DNA of 64,000 nucleotides from Roseobacter sinensis (GCF_025755255.1 NZ_JALIEB010000010.1:48902-112901); one strand, 5' to 3'. Positions 8,818 to 18,355 are shown, numbered from the stretch's first letter. The notes: generated by a model from the letters alone, not told the origin. Made by a program: numbers and translations.

Positions 8818-9072
8818 AGCTTTGAAAGGCCGAGACGCCTGAGGGCGCACTGCAAGCTTTTCGGAAGGCGGATTCCATATTCGCTGTGACGCATTGGAAC
8901 AGCGTCAGTCGGCGCGGCACCGCCGGGCTTCGCCGGGAGCGGCTTTGGGCTGGCTGCCGCCACCTGACCGGGACTGCCAGATGACGGCGCGAGAGCCCCC
9001 CGCATCCGAGTTTCTGCGGGATTGCAAGTCTTGCCATTTATCATCCACCGAGTTGCCGCTAGCGTTCCGAAC

Positions 9073-10005
9073 ATGACCGGCCGTTCCGATAAGACGTCTC
9101 AGGACAATGTGCCATTGGGGGTGGCAACAATCGTTGGGACGGTCCTCGCCCTTTCGCTCGGCGATGCCCTGATCAAGTCACTCGGCGGGGGCGGCGGCAT
9201 GGGGCTCTGGCAGCTGTTCGCCGTGCGGTCCGCACTTGCCGTCCCGGTTCTTCTGATCGCGGCGCTCGTTGTGTTCGGAGCGCGCCGTCTCGTGCCACGC
9301 TCGATGGCCTGGATCATGATACGATCCGCATTGCTGGCGTGTATGTGGATCGCCTACTACGTTTCGCTTCCGCTTCTCCCCCTGGCAGTCGCCGCGGCTG
9401 CGTATTACACGTTGCCGCTGTTCATCGTTGCCTTTGCTGCCGTATTCGGTGGCGAGGCGGTCGGACGGATGCAGTGGGTGGGCGTTGTCCTGGGATTTCT
9501 GGGCATTCTGCTCGTGTTGAGACCGGGCGGTGAGGCGTTTCAATGGGCCGCACTTCTGCCGATCTTCTCCGCCGTGCTGTATGCTGCGGCCATGATCCTG
9601 ACGCGGACCAAATGCCTGCATGAGCACCCTGCAACACTTGCGTTGGGCCTTAATGCGACCTTCATCGTCTTGGGGATCGCTGGGCTATTGGTGGGGTCGT
9701 TGTTTCACGTCGATGCATCGGGGTTCTTGACGACATCATGGACGGCCATGTCGTCGGTGGAGTGGCGGAACGTCGCGATCTTGGCCGCTCTGATCCTCGT
9801 CGCATCCGTCGGCACGGCAGTGGCATATCAGGCCGCCCCTGCCTCGACCGTCGGCACCTTCGACTTCGCGTATGTTGGTTTTGCCTTGATCTGGGGTGCG
9901 CTGTTCTTCGATGAACGACCTGATACATTTGCTCTGATTGGAATAGCACTCATAGTTCTGGCCGGCCTGTTGGCGGTTCGGCGGCCCAAGACACCCATGA
10001 ACTGA
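9073..10005 (+). CDS. DMT-superfamily (EamA) transporter
   Basis: 310 residues from the ATG at 9073; an in-frame TTG at 9022 would add 17 unlikely residues. About ten hydrophobic helices in two EamA repeats are visible (ATIVGTVLALSLGDALIKSL at the start, GTFDFAYVGFALIWGALFFDE near the end of the second repeat). Family members are inner-membrane exporters or facilitators of amino acids and other small metabolites; the substrate cannot be named. The gene stands alone, downstream of a 255-nt region with no obvious gene and followed by a 322-nt gap. Confidence 0.88.
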   Translation: MTGRSDKTSQDNVPLGVATIVGTVLALSLGDALIKSLGGGGGMGLWQLFAVRSALAVPVLLIAALVVFGARRLVPRSMAWIMIRSALLACMWIAYYVSLPLLPLAVAAAAYYTLPLFIVAFAAVFGGEAVGRMQWVGVVLGFLGILLVLRPGGEAFQWAALLPIFSAVLYAAAMILTRTKCLHEHPATLALGLNATFIVLGIAGLLVGSLFHVDASGFLTTSWTAMSSVEWRNVAILAALILVASVGTAVAYQAAPASTVGTFDFAYVGFALIWGALFFDERPDTFALIGIALIVLAGLLAVRRPKTPMN

Positions 10006-10327
10006 GGTTCGGAACATCCGTGCAAGGGTTGGTTTGGCCCCGAACATGGCCTGCTGAGCGTTGACGGCCATGTGCACTCGGGATCACATGCCGCCACTTG
10101 ACCAGTCTGCTCTGCGCCTGCAGCGCGCCGCCGTAGCGTAAAGTATGTGTTGCGCAGAAAAACATCTTTTGTAGCCTACATGCGGGATCCCTGTGCACGT
10201 CGGGCGATCAACTTGCCTTTGGCCGCGCGGGCTCTTCGGGTGGGAGGGGTTTTGCACCACTCTTCACTTCAGACGCGCATCTCGCCGCTCCGAACAGATC
10301 CGCGCAAAACACGAGAGGGAGACAGAC
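10006..10327 (+). other. 322-nt intergenic region upstream of the secreted amidase
   Basis: No gene is supported here. It contains the promoter region of the amidase gene; the GAGAGGGAGACAG ribosome site lies just before its ATG at 10328. No clear terminator for the EamA gene was found, although 10139-10165 is locally A/T-rich and could carry a promoter. Confidence 0.45.
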
Positions 10328-11581
10328 ATGACATCGCATTACGTCCGGATCGCAGGCTGTTGCCTTGCCGCATTGGCGGCACCGGTGATGGCCGACACCA
10401 CAGAGGTGACCTGGAAGACGGAGGTCGTGGTCGCGAAGGAGGGCGCGTTCTGCTCGGACGACCCGAACTGCTTCAATCGCTACCACCCCGACATCCCTGC
10501 GGTTGCGACGGCGTCGCCGGGCGATTTCATTATCTTCGAGACGCGGGATGCGCTGGACAGCGACCTGACGCTGGACTCCAACGCCGACGATGTCGCGGCC
10601 CTGGATCTATCCGGCGTGCATCCGATGACAGGCCCGGTTGCGATCGAAGGTGCGGAACGCGGCGATGTGCTCGCCGTGACGGTCGTCGACATCAACCCCG
10701 ACCAGTTCGGATATACGGTGATCGTGCCGGGCTTTGGCTTCCTGCGCGACGAGTTCACCGAACCCTATTTCGTCGGCTGGAAGCAGAGCCGCACGCACGC
10801 CGTCTCCGATGCGATGCCGGGGATCGCGATCCCCTACGAAGCCTTCACGGGCTCCATCGGCACGATGCCGGGTGAGCCCGAAGTTGACGCATGGCTCGCC
10901 CGCGAGACCGCCCTCGCCGCGGTGGGCGGCATCGCGCTGCCGCCCGAGCCCACCGGCGCGCATCCAGCCGCGATCTGCGGTGCAGGCGGCACTCAGGAGC
11001 AACGCTGCCTGCGGACCGTGCCGCCGCGTGAAAACGGTGGCAACATGGACGTGCAGCAGATGCAGGTGGGGACCACGATCCTGATCCCGTGCTTCGTCGA
11101 CGGCTGCAACCTCTTCGTCGGTGATGTGCACTACGCCCAAGGGGATGGTGAGGTGTCCGGCACGGCGATCGAAACCGGCGCTGTGGTCACGGTCACCACC
11201 CAGATCCGAAAGGGCCAGGGCGAATTCATCACCAGCCCGCAGGTCGAAGGCGGCCAGCAGATCAAGGATATCGAACCTTCCGCCTTCCACCAGACAATCG
11301 GCTATCCGTTCAAGGAGACCGGTACGGTTCCGACGTACCACACCTATCTCGAAAGCGAAGTCATCGAGGATTTGCCCCAGCTGTCCGAAGACCTGACGCT
11401 GGCCGCGCGCCATGCGCTGACGCAGATGATCGATCACATCACGCGGACCTACGATCTGACTCGGGAACAGGCCTATGTGCTCGCCTCGGTTGCGGTGGAC
11501 CTGCGCGTTGGCCAAGTGGTCGACGTGCCGAACTACATCATCACGGCGGTGCTCAACAAGGACGTCTTCGTCGATGAATAG
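10328..11581 (+). CDS. Acetamidase/formamidase family protein with signal peptide
   Basis: 417 residues; start chosen at 10328 because of the strong upstream GGGAGA and because the first 22 residues then form a Sec signal (IAGCCLAALAAPVMA). Family signature regions: DFIIFETRDALDSDLTLDS, VHPMTGPVAIEGAERGDVLAV, ENGGNMDVQQMQVGTTILIP, GDVHYAQGDGE and the C-terminal YVLASVAVDLRVGQVVDVPN. The family hydrolyses formamide or acetamide to ammonia and the acid, and is normally cytoplasmic; export is unusual. Cysteines (CSDDPNC, CGAGGTQEQRC, CFVDGC) could form disulfides outside the cytoplasm. It overlaps the next gene by 8 nt, so the two are translationally coupled. Compare with the signal-less FmdA at 59181. 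Confidence 0.88.
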   Translation: MTSHYVRIAGCCLAALAAPVMADTTEVTWKTEVVVAKEGAFCSDDPNCFNRYHPDIPAVATASPGDFIIFETRDALDSDLTLDSNADDVAALDLSGVHPMTGPVAIEGAERGDVLAVTVVDINPDQFGYTVIVPGFGFLRDEFTEPYFVGWKQSRTHAVSDAMPGIAIPYEAFTGSIGTMPGEPEVDAWLARETALAAVGGIALPPEPTGAHPAAICGAGGTQEQRCLRTVPPRENGGNMDVQQMQVGTTILIPCFVDGCNLFVGDVHYAQGDGEVSGTAIETGAVVTVTTQIRKGQGEFITSPQVEGGQQIKDIEPSAFHQTIGYPFKETGTVPTYHTYLESEVIEDLPQLSEDLTLAARHALTQMIDHITRTYDLTREQAYVLASVAVDLRVGQVVDVPNYIITAVLNKDVFVDE

Positions 11582-12077
11582 AAGAGGCTTTCTGGCTCTG
11601 GCGGGAGCTGCGCTGGCCGCGCCCGCCTCCGCCCACACGCCTTACGGTCAGTGGGTGGTCTATCGGCAGAAGCACCTTCTGGTCGGTGCGCATCGGGGCG
11701 ATCTGCGCACCTACGATTTGGCAAAGGCCGTGGTTGGGGCATTGGCCGAGGAATTGCCCGAGGCACAGGCACGCGTGGCGCGCGGGCCGCGGCCGCAGCG
11801 GATTGCATCGCTGATGGGCACCGGCCAGCTGTTTCTGGCGGTTCTCTCTGCGGATGAGGCTGCGCGGATGGCGCGCGCCGAGGCTCCGTTCGAAGGCTAT
11901 CGTCCGACACCGGTGCACGCGGTGGCGGCCCTCGATGCCGAGTACCTGCTGTTCGCGGCCCCGGAATTCCCTCTGGATCACGGACGGCTCATCGCGCAAG
12001 CGGTGGATCACGCCGGGTTGGGTCTTCGACCAACCGGGCAGACGATGCATGCCGGTGCTGCTGCCTATTGGGGCTGA
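11574..12077 (+). CDS. Small Tat-signal protein coupled to the secreted amidase
   Basis: 167 residues, starting with the ATG inside ATGAATAG, which overlaps the amidase stop region by 8 nt. Residues 1-22 (MNRRGFLALAGAALAAPASA) are a short twin-arginine-like signal peptide. The mature part (WVVYRQKHLLVGAHRGD..., ending LRPTGQTMHAGAAAYWG) has no cysteine motif or enzyme signature I recognise. Coupling suggests it acts with the exported amidase, for example as a binding or maturation partner, but that is inference. Length and family are otherwise unassigned. Confidence 0.75.
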   Translation: MNRRGFLALAGAALAAPASAHTPYGQWVVYRQKHLLVGAHRGDLRTYDLAKAVVGALAEELPEAQARVARGPRPQRIASLMGTGQLFLAVLSADEAARMARAEAPFEGYRPTPVHAVAALDAEYLLFAAPEFPLDHGRLIAQAVDHAGLGLRPTGQTMHAGAAAYWG

Positions 12078-12104
12078 TTTGGACGTTGCCAGCGCAACAG
12101 CGCA

Positions 12105-12120
12105 TTGGACTTGCGTCCAA
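12105..12120 (+). terminator. Weak hairpin between convergent genes
   Basis: TTGGAC (12105-12110), 4-nt loop TTGC, GTCCAA (12115-12120), 27 nt beyond the stop at 12077. There is no T tract, so termination activity is uncertain. Confidence 0.35.
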
Positions 12121-12182
12121 CCAGCATGAGTCCGCTGTCGCTGATTTCAAAAATGCCCAGACAGCCGGAACGACGCTTGGCG

Positions 12183-12623
12183 CTAGCTTAGCCGTGATGT
12201 CGGGCCATCGACGGGCCGTCCCTCAATGAGACGCGACACCGTGTCAATCAGTTGGACATCATTGAAAGGCTTCTCAAGGCAGGCGTCGGCCCCCAACGAC
12301 CGGGCCATGTCTAGAAGATGATACAGCCCGGGCTGTTTTGTCGCGCCGCTGACACAAAGGATCGGGATGGCGCGAAGGGCCTCGTTCTTCTGCGCGGGCG
12401 ATTTCAGCCAGCTGATCAGGATCACGCCGCCATCGGTCGAGGGGCGCTCGTCCTCGTAGATGATGAGGTCCACGATGACCAGATCATAAGTTTCTGATTC
12501 GAAACACTTTATGGCATCACTGGCAACAGTTCGAACATCCACGTCCATGCCGTGTTCGGTCAGCAGCGCCTTGATGTTGAAAGACAGGGAAAAGTCGTCT
12601 TCCAGCAGCAGAACACGTGTCAT
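12183..12623 (-). CDS. Single-domain response regulator
   Basis: 146 residues consisting only of a receiver domain: acidic pair LLEDD (Asp9, Asp10), phospho-acceptor Asp52 in DLVIVDLI, Ser/Thr in ILCVSGATK, and Lys118 in CLEKPF. No output domain follows. It is divergent from the bacteriophytochrome kinase (126 nt between starts), whose HWE/HisKA_2-type kinase is the probable phosphodonor; stand-alone receivers next to phytochromes are common in this group. Confidence 0.92.
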   Translation of the reverse strand: MTRVLLLEDDFSLSFNIKALLTEHGMDVDVRTVASDAIKCFESETYDLVIVDLIIYEDERPSTDGGVILISWLKSPAQKNEALRAIPILCVSGATKQPGLYHLLDMARSLGADACLEKPFNDVQLIDTVSRLIEGRPVDGPTSRLS

Positions 12624-12748
12624 CTCGCTTCCTCCAGGTCCGCGTCAAAGAGAACGGCGTGTAAAGAAAGTCTTACACATTCCTGTAGCATTGGTCTAAA
12701 CGTCAATGTAGTCCCCGGATCTTACCAACTTCTCTAAGGATAGCGCTC

Positions 12749-15301
12749 ATGACGTCCAACCTGTCCAGTCAGGAAGTCTTGGAAGCTCTGGAGTCATGCG
12801 CCTCGGAGCCCATCCATATTCCCGGCATTGTTCAGCCATTTGGATGCCTTCTGGCTGTCGACAAGCAGAGCATGACACTGGTCACCGCCAGTACCAATAC
12901 AGAGCAATTCCTCAGTTTGCCATACCAGGCGCTGCTGGGACGGAAGCTGAACGATATTCTGGGGTCCGAAGCCTGGCACGAATTGCGCAACGTGCAGACG
13001 CAGGAAGACCTGCTGAATTCCTCCGTGATCGTTGGCGATTTTCAGATGGGAGAGCAGCTACTGACCCTGCATGCCTCCGAACAAGAGGGCATGTTGATCC
13101 TTGAGTTCGAAAAGGCCGGCGCGCCCGAGTTTTCAGGCTCCAACATCCTCAAAACGATTAGTTTTTTGACACGCAAGATCGAAGCCTGCGACTCCGAGCA
13201 GGCGTTGTTCGATATCTCGACCCGCCTGTTGCGCCACCTCACCGAGTATGATCGCGTGATGATCTACCGGTTCGACAGCGCGTTCAACGGTGAAGTTCTG
13301 GCCGAAGATCGCCACCGCGCCATGCCCAGCTTTGAAGGTCTGCGGTTTCCGCACTGGGACATACCGCCACAAGCCCGCGCGATGATGGAGAAGATCCCGC
13401 TTCGCTTCATCGTGGACGCGCATCAGGAGCCTGTTTCCCTTGCCTCTTCGGATCCGGAGGCGGATCCGCTCGACATCAGCCTCGCTGTGACGCGCGGCGT
13501 CTCGAGCGTGCATATGGAGTACCTCCACAACATGGGGGTCGAGTCCACGATGACGCTGACGATCAAGCTCGAAGATCAGCTTTGGGGGATCATCTCGTTC
13601 CACCACCGCACACCGCGGCTGATCTCGGCGCAGCTCCGAGCCGTGCTGATCAGTGTCGCGCGGATGTTTTCGGCCAAGCTGCAGGTTTTACAGCAAAAAT
13701 CCTATCTCGCGATGGTCTCAAGGGTCGACGACTACAAGGATGAGATCCTGGGCAACCTCACGAATGATTCGGGGTTCGAAAAATTCGGCAGCATGGTGGT
13801 CGACATCTTGGGGGCCTGTGGTCTGATCGTCGTCCAAGCAGATCAGCAACGCGCGTTCGGAACCGTCCCCAGCGCCGAGGTCTGCGCGGCCCTTGAAGCA
13901 ACGCTCGCCGATGATGTGGACTTCGGCCAGTTCGAGAACCTGGAGAGCGTTTTTCCGGACCTCAGCGACCATCTCAACGGCTGCGCCGGCGCGCTTGTGT
14001 TCTCCCCGTCGTCCGATCGCACTCTGTTCGTCTTCCGAGAGGAAATCGAACGGCAAGTCTCCTGGGCGGGCGATCCGGTCAAGCACGCCCAGACCCATCA
14101 GCGGCGCCTGAGGCTGTCGCCCAGAGGGTCATTTGCAACCTATCTTGAAAACGTGCGCGGCATGTCGGCCCCCTGGTCCGCTCAGGACCTCTATTTTGCC
14201 AGACGTGTCTGGACCCTGATCAATTCGATGGACCGAAGCGAGCTCATTTCGTCCCTGAACCGTCAACAGAAGATCATGATTGATGAGTTGAACCACCGGG
14301 TTCGCAACATTCTGTCGCTTGTTCGCTCTGTCTCGCAGCAGGCGCAGAACAGCAGCTATGGATCGCTCAACTCCTACTCGCGTTCGCTCGAGGCACGCAT
14401 CGAAGCTCTGGCCGCCTCTCATGATCTGGCCTCCGGCAGTCTGACGTCCGCGGTTCCCGTCGAAGAACTCGTCCGGCGGGAGTTCGAGCCCTATCTGGTC
14501 CAGAACTCCGGTCGACTGTTATTGTCGGGCGAAAGCCGGGACATTCGCCCGGACATCTCGCCGATCTTTTCCCTCGTGATCCATGAGTTGGTCACAAATG
14601 CGGTGAAATATGGCGCGCTCTCGACGCAGGATGGTGAAGTGGCCATTCGCCTCGAACGCGCGTCTGACGGTTTGCTGGTTCATTGGGTGGAAACGGGCGG
14701 GCCGTCTGTGCAAGCGCCGAACGCCCTTGGGTTTGGAACCACCTTGATCCGCGAGGCGATCCCCTTCGAGTTGAACGGGGAGGCCGAGTTGGACTTCGAA
14801 GCCGCTGGTGTCACGGCGCGTCTAAAGTTGCCGGACGCGTGCTTTGAGTTAGGCCATGTCGAGATCGATAAGAGCACTCGGCGTGATCTGACCTCCATGT
14901 CCGACAACCACTTCAGAGAAATTTCAGATACAGCGTCCTGTCTGCTGCTGGAGGACAATTTCGTCATCGCCATGGGGACGAGCGACCAAATACAGAAGCT
15001 TGGTGTCGAGACGGTCGACGTGGTGGCCAATGTGGCCGCGGCCATCGAATACCTCGAGGCGCTTGAGCCCACCTTTGCCATTCTGGACATCAGCCTGGCG
15101 GGCGGTGAAACGAGTATCCCCTTCGCCGAGATCCTCGCGAAGCGGCGGATCCCGTTCATCTTCGTGACCGGCTTCGGAGACAGTGATCAGTTGCCTGTAG
15201 CGCTGAAAGACACCATCAAGCTGACCAAGCCGGCCACGGATGCGGAGCTGCGAGATGCAATCGGAGAACTGTTGCTCAGGAAAAGCGGAGCGTTGAGTTG
15301 A
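12749..15301 (+). CDS. Bacteriophytochrome hybrid histidine kinase
   Basis: 850 residues. PAS_2 (~20-120), GAF (~150-290), PHY (~300-490), HisKA_2/HWE-type kinase (~505-700), receiver (~730-850). Biliverdin-attachment Cys17 lies in ESCASEPIHIPG. In the GAF domain Asp204 sits in FPHWDIPPQAR (canonical SDIP is HWDIP here), His255 in SSVHMEYLHNMG, and FHH at 284-286. The kinase phospho-His is His516 in DELNHRVRNIL. The C-terminal receiver has Asp780 in FAILDISLAGG. The protein should be a red/far-red photoreceptor in the cytoplasm. The heme oxygenase gene overlaps its stop by 4 nt, and a single-domain receiver is divergent. Confidence 0.94.
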   Translation: MTSNLSSQEVLEALESCASEPIHIPGIVQPFGCLLAVDKQSMTLVTASTNTEQFLSLPYQALLGRKLNDILGSEAWHELRNVQTQEDLLNSSVIVGDFQMGEQLLTLHASEQEGMLILEFEKAGAPEFSGSNILKTISFLTRKIEACDSEQALFDISTRLLRHLTEYDRVMIYRFDSAFNGEVLAEDRHRAMPSFEGLRFPHWDIPPQARAMMEKIPLRFIVDAHQEPVSLASSDPEADPLDISLAVTRGVSSVHMEYLHNMGVESTMTLTIKLEDQLWGIISFHHRTPRLISAQLRAVLISVARMFSAKLQVLQQKSYLAMVSRVDDYKDEILGNLTNDSGFEKFGSMVVDILGACGLIVVQADQQRAFGTVPSAEVCAALEATLADDVDFGQFENLESVFPDLSDHLNGCAGALVFSPSSDRTLFVFREEIERQVSWAGDPVKHAQTHQRRLRLSPRGSFATYLENVRGMSAPWSAQDLYFARRVWTLINSMDRSELISSLNRQQKIMIDELNHRVRNILSLVRSVSQQAQNSSYGSLNSYSRSLEARIEALAASHDLASGSLTSAVPVEELVRREFEPYLVQNSGRLLLSGESRDIRPDISPIFSLVIHELVTNAVKYGALSTQDGEVAIRLERASDGLLVHWVETGGPSVQAPNALGFGTTLIREAIPFELNGEAELDFEAAGVTARLKLPDACFELGHVEIDKSTRRDLTSMSDNHFREISDTASCLLLEDNFVIAMGTSDQIQKLGVETVDVVANVAAAIEYLEALEPTFAILDISLAGGETSIPFAEILAKRRIPFIFVTGFGDSDQLPVALKDTIKLTKPATDAELRDAIGELLLRKSGALS

Positions 15302-15855
15302 GCGTCATTTGGCCCATCGAGACCAATCGCGCGGTCCTGCGCCGCCGGACCCGAAACTGCCACGAGAGGGCAGAAGAGGCGTGGTTCAGAGGCGGCGAAT
15401 TCGGCTCGCGCCTGAGCTATGAGGGCTGGCTGGCAGCCCTTTGCCGGGCACATTCGGAGCTCGGTCTGCCCTCCGCACGGAGGCTCGGAGACGATCAGTA
15501 CATCGCGATCGAGTGCGGCAGATGTTTGGCGCTGAACGAAGACCTGGGCACGACCGGTGCCGTGACAGGGCAGGCGGTGCAGCGCACCACCTCCTGGGCA
15601 TGGGGCGTGCAATACGCGCTGAACGGCTCCGCACTGGGCGCATCGGTTCTCTTGAAGTCGGGCGCGTTGCAAGACGGCTGGCCCCGGGCGTATCTGACGC
15701 AGATGCAGGCGTTTGCGACCTCGGGCGCGCTCAAGCGGTTCTTTGCAACCCTTGATGCGCTCGACCTGGATATCCGGGAGGCCGAAGCGGGCGCCGAGCG
15801 CGTCTTTTCATCGCTCAGCGAGCACTCCTCCGAGAAGGTCGCACGGTCGAGGTAG
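15298..15855 (+). CDS. Heme oxygenase-like protein (biliverdin supply for phytochrome)
   Basis: 185 residues from TTG in TTGA, overlapping the phytochrome stop, with GGAG 7 nt upstream. The candidate proximal haem ligand is the His in RNCHERAEEAW near the N-terminus; the distal-helix glycine region is seen as VQYALNGSALGASVLLK, which matches the LEGSxLGG pattern of BphO-type heme oxygenases. Such enzymes open haem to biliverdin, CO and iron, giving the chromophore that binds Cys17 of the upstream kinase. Similarity is moderate, but the coupling to a phytochrome gene makes the assignment good. The mid-region Cys-rich CGRCLAL is not typical. Confidence 0.8.
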   Translation: MSVIWPIETNRAVLRRRTRNCHERAEEAWFRGGEFGSRLSYEGWLAALCRAHSELGLPSARRLGDDQYIAIECGRCLALNEDLGTTGAVTGQAVQRTTSWAWGVQYALNGSALGASVLLKSGALQDGWPRAYLTQMQAFATSGALKRFFATLDALDLDIREAEAGAERVFSSLSEHSSEKVARSR

Positions 15856-15873
15856 CTTCGGACCGCTGAGAGG

Positions 15874-16356
15874 TCAGGACACTTCCACCAGCGACCTGCT
15901 GCTGATGAGAACGCCATCGGCGTCGGCGTAGGCCCAATGTCCCGGAGCCACGGCAGCGCCACCGACATCGATCCTGACGCTGGCCTCTCCCCAGCCTTTC
16001 TTGGCGCTTTTGACCGGGCTTGTGGCCAGCGCGAAGACCAATGTGTTCATCTCAGCGATTTCCGCGCTGTCCCGAATGGCGCCGTTCAGAACGATACCGG
16101 CCCATCCGTTGTCGATCGCCTGCTGCGCGAGCATGTCACCAAGCAGCGCGATGCGGGTCGATCCGCCTCCATCGACGACCAGGATCCGGCCGTCGCCCGG
16201 GGTGTCCAGTTGCGCCCGCACGAAGGTGTTGTCTTCAAAACACTTTACGGTCTGCACCGGTCCGGCAATATGCGTCTTCGTTCCGAACCTCCGGAAGGGC
16301 AGGTGCACCAGTGTCAGATCGCTTGCATGGCTGTCGATCAGGTCGGCGGTTTTCAT
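15874..16356 (-). CDS. rraA: RraA-family protein (aldolase/decarboxylase-like)
   Basis: 160 residues. Typical RraA core: VVDGGGSTRIALLGDMLAQQA and WAGIVLNGAIRDSAEI, with the Arg-Asp pair (GAIRD) that binds divalent metal in 4-hydroxy-4-methyl-2-oxoglutarate aldolase relatives. RraA was named as an RNase E inhibitor, but many members are class II pyruvate aldolases or oxaloacetate decarboxylases. Here it is the last gene of a sugar-acid operon and overlaps the kinase gene by 4 nt, so an enzymatic role in that pathway is more likely than RNA regulation; this is inference. Confidence 0.88.
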   Translation of the reverse strand: MKTADLIDSHASDLTLVHLPFRRFGTKTHIAGPVQTVKCFEDNTFVRAQLDTPGDGRILVVDGGGSTRIALLGDMLAQQAIDNGWAGIVLNGAIRDSAEIAEMNTLVFALATSPVKSAKKGWGEASVRIDVGGAAVAPGHWAYADADGVLISSRSLVEVS

Positions 16357-17675
16357 CGGATTCTGGCCTGCGCCAAGCGGGCGGCACGAGCGGCGGGTTC
16401 CTGATGGCCGCTTTCCATAACGCGCAAGGCTTTCTGAAAGACGTCGATGCCGCCGAAGTTCCCGGATTTCAGCGCGAGGGCCACGGGTGCGTCATCTCCC
16501 ACGGTCAGGACCGGAATGCCGGGGTCGATCTCGGGGCCGATGGTCATTGCAGGGGCCTTCAGGGTGGCCGCGACCGATTGTGCGACCGCGCCCGACGTCT
16601 CGCCGCCTGCGACCACGAGCCTGCGGTACCCGCTGCGGACAAGGGCGCTGGCGGTCTGGGCAAAGAGCGTATCGAGGCGTGCGGCAAGCGCGTCGCGCCC
16701 GAACTCGGCTTGCAGGGCGCGGACCTCCGCAGGTGTTGCGGAAGAGTAGGCCAGCGGGGCGCGACCGACATTGGCATCGAAGAAGCCGGTCAGCGACTTG
16801 ACGGTGACTGTTCCCGCCATGACGCCGCGCACGTCGATGGGCAGGGTCGGGTGCGCCGCCGCATGGGCCTCCACCTGCGCGCGCGTCGCACCCGAGCAGG
16901 AGCCGGCCAGAATCGCTTCCGGGCCGGTGACCCCGGCATAGGCCGCCGCCGCCCGGCCCGTTGCCCTCGGGATGAAGTGCCGCGGCAGGCCCTGGGCGAT
17001 TCCCGATCCGCCGGTGATCAGCGGCGCATCGGCGAGCGCGGCGCCCAAGTCCATGAGATTGTCCTCCGAGATGGCATCGGCAATCAGGAAGCGCGCGTCT
17101 GCCGCGTCGAGCGCACAGCGGATGGCGGATGGACCGCGGCGCACGATGTCGATGGGCAGGTGCCCGACGGCTGCACGTGTCTGGGACTGAAGCCAACGCC
17201 GGATGTCTGGATCGGTCATGGGTGTCAGCGGGTGATCGGCCATCCCCGACCGGTCCAGCGGCGTGTCGTGCACAAAAAGATGCCCCTGATAGACTGTTCG
17301 CCCCGTCGCCGGGAACGCGGGGCAGAAGACGACCTTGGTTGCCCCAAGCTCGTCTGCCAGTGCTTCGGCGACCGGGCCGATATTGCCCTCCGGCGTCGAA
17401 TCGAAGGTGGAGCAATACTTGAAGACGATCTGCCGACAGCCCTGAGCACGTAGCCAGCGCAGGGCGGTCCGGCTCTCGTCCACGGCTGCGGCGCGCGGCG
17501 CGGTGCGGCTCTTGAGCGAGATTACCCCAGCCTCGATCTCGGAGGGTGCCGGATCGGTCGGAATGCCGGCGAACTGCGCGGTGCGTAAGCCGCCGTCCGG
17601 CGCGACCCCGCGGGCCAGCGTGTTGGCGATGTCGCTGGCGCCGGTGAAGTCATCTGCAATGACACCGATCAGCAT
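16353..17675 (-). CDS. otnK: Four-carbon acid sugar kinase (OtnK-type)
   Basis: 440 residues. N-terminal signature MLIGVIADDFTGASDIANTLA and the conserved KYCSTFDSTPEGNIGP identify the DUF1537 kinase family; the C-terminal nucleotide-binding half has LVVAGGETSGAVAQS and GIPVLTVGDDAPVALALKSGNFGG. OtnK phosphorylates 3-oxo-tetronates, while relatives use tetronates, erythronate or ketoacids. It overlaps the racemase-like gene by 7 nt upstream and rraA by 4 nt downstream, indicating one operon. A partner OtnC aldolase is not present in the window. Confidence 0.88.
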   Translation of the reverse strand: MLIGVIADDFTGASDIANTLARGVAPDGGLRTAQFAGIPTDPAPSEIEAGVISLKSRTAPRAAAVDESRTALRWLRAQGCRQIVFKYCSTFDSTPEGNIGPVAEALADELGATKVVFCPAFPATGRTVYQGHLFVHDTPLDRSGMADHPLTPMTDPDIRRWLQSQTRAAVGHLPIDIVRRGPSAIRCALDAADARFLIADAISEDNLMDLGAALADAPLITGGSGIAQGLPRHFIPRATGRAAAAYAGVTGPEAILAGSCSGATRAQVEAHAAAHPTLPIDVRGVMAGTVTVKSLTGFFDANVGRAPLAYSSATPAEVRALQAEFGRDALAARLDTLFAQTASALVRSGYRRLVVAGGETSGAVAQSVAATLKAPAMTIGPEIDPGIPVLTVGDDAPVALALKSGNFGGIDVFQKALRVMESGHQEPAARAARLAQARIR

Positions 17676-18355
17676 GTCAGAAGACCTTTGCGGCTGGCCT
17701 CGACGCGGTGGCGTAGGGCCGTCATGGCGGCCTCGGGGCTGGTCAGGACGGGCAGGGTGGTCTGCGCGCGTACCGCCGGGGCAGCGCTCGCCATCGAGAA
17801 TTGGGCCAGCATAATCACATCGGCCTCGGTGATGCTTGCGGCTGCTTCTGCCACGCGCTGGTCGTGCGCCGCTTCGTTGCCGGCCCGCTTGGCGTCCAAG
17901 GCGCCCTCGGCGAAGACGCAGCGCAGCGTCGCGGGGCTGCCGCGTTCTGCGGCTGCGCTGCGGAACTCGGCCTCCATGCTCGCTGCAGCGGGCGCGAACG
18001 TGTAGATCATCGCAACGCGGTGCCCGTAGGCGAAAGCAGCATCGAACATCGCCTCATTCGGTTTGATCACGGGTACGTCCAGGATTGCATCGGCCGCTTC
18101 GATCGCGGCCCCGAATGCAGAGCACGTAAAGAGGATGCCCTTCGCGCCGACGTCCTTTGCGTGCCGGGCCAGAGCCAGGATACGGCTTTCCAGGGCCTCG
18201 GTCATCTGTCCTGCCCGTGCGCGATCAATCTCGAGGCTTTCATCCATGAGCGAGACGGTTTCTGCTTTGGGCCATAGTGATCTGGCGGCCGTCTCGATGG
18301 GCGCGATGGCGATCCGGGTGGCATGGATCAAGGCAATGCGGGGGTGTTCGGTCAT
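17669..18355 (-). CDS. Asp/Glu racemase superfamily protein
   Basis: 228 residues with the two-lobed PLP-independent racemase fold. The first catalytic Cys is in ILFTCSAFGA; the second site reads IMLAQFSMASAA, with no cysteine, so classical two-Cys racemisation is unlikely. One-Cys members include arylmalonate decarboxylase and maleate isomerase relatives. Located between the kinase and dehydrogenase genes of the acid-sugar operon; it may act as an isomerase, epimerase or decarboxylase on the imported acid. Substrate is unknown. Confidence 0.8.
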   Translation of the reverse strand: MTEHPRIALIHATRIAIAPIETAARSLWPKAETVSLMDESLEIDRARAGQMTEALESRILALARHAKDVGAKGILFTCSAFGAAIEAADAILDVPVIKPNEAMFDAAFAYGHRVAMIYTFAPAAASMEAEFRSAAAERGSPATLRCVFAEGALDAKRAGNEAAHDQRVAEAAASITEADVIMLAQFSMASAAPAVRAQTTLPVLTSPEAAMTALRHRVEASRKGLLTC

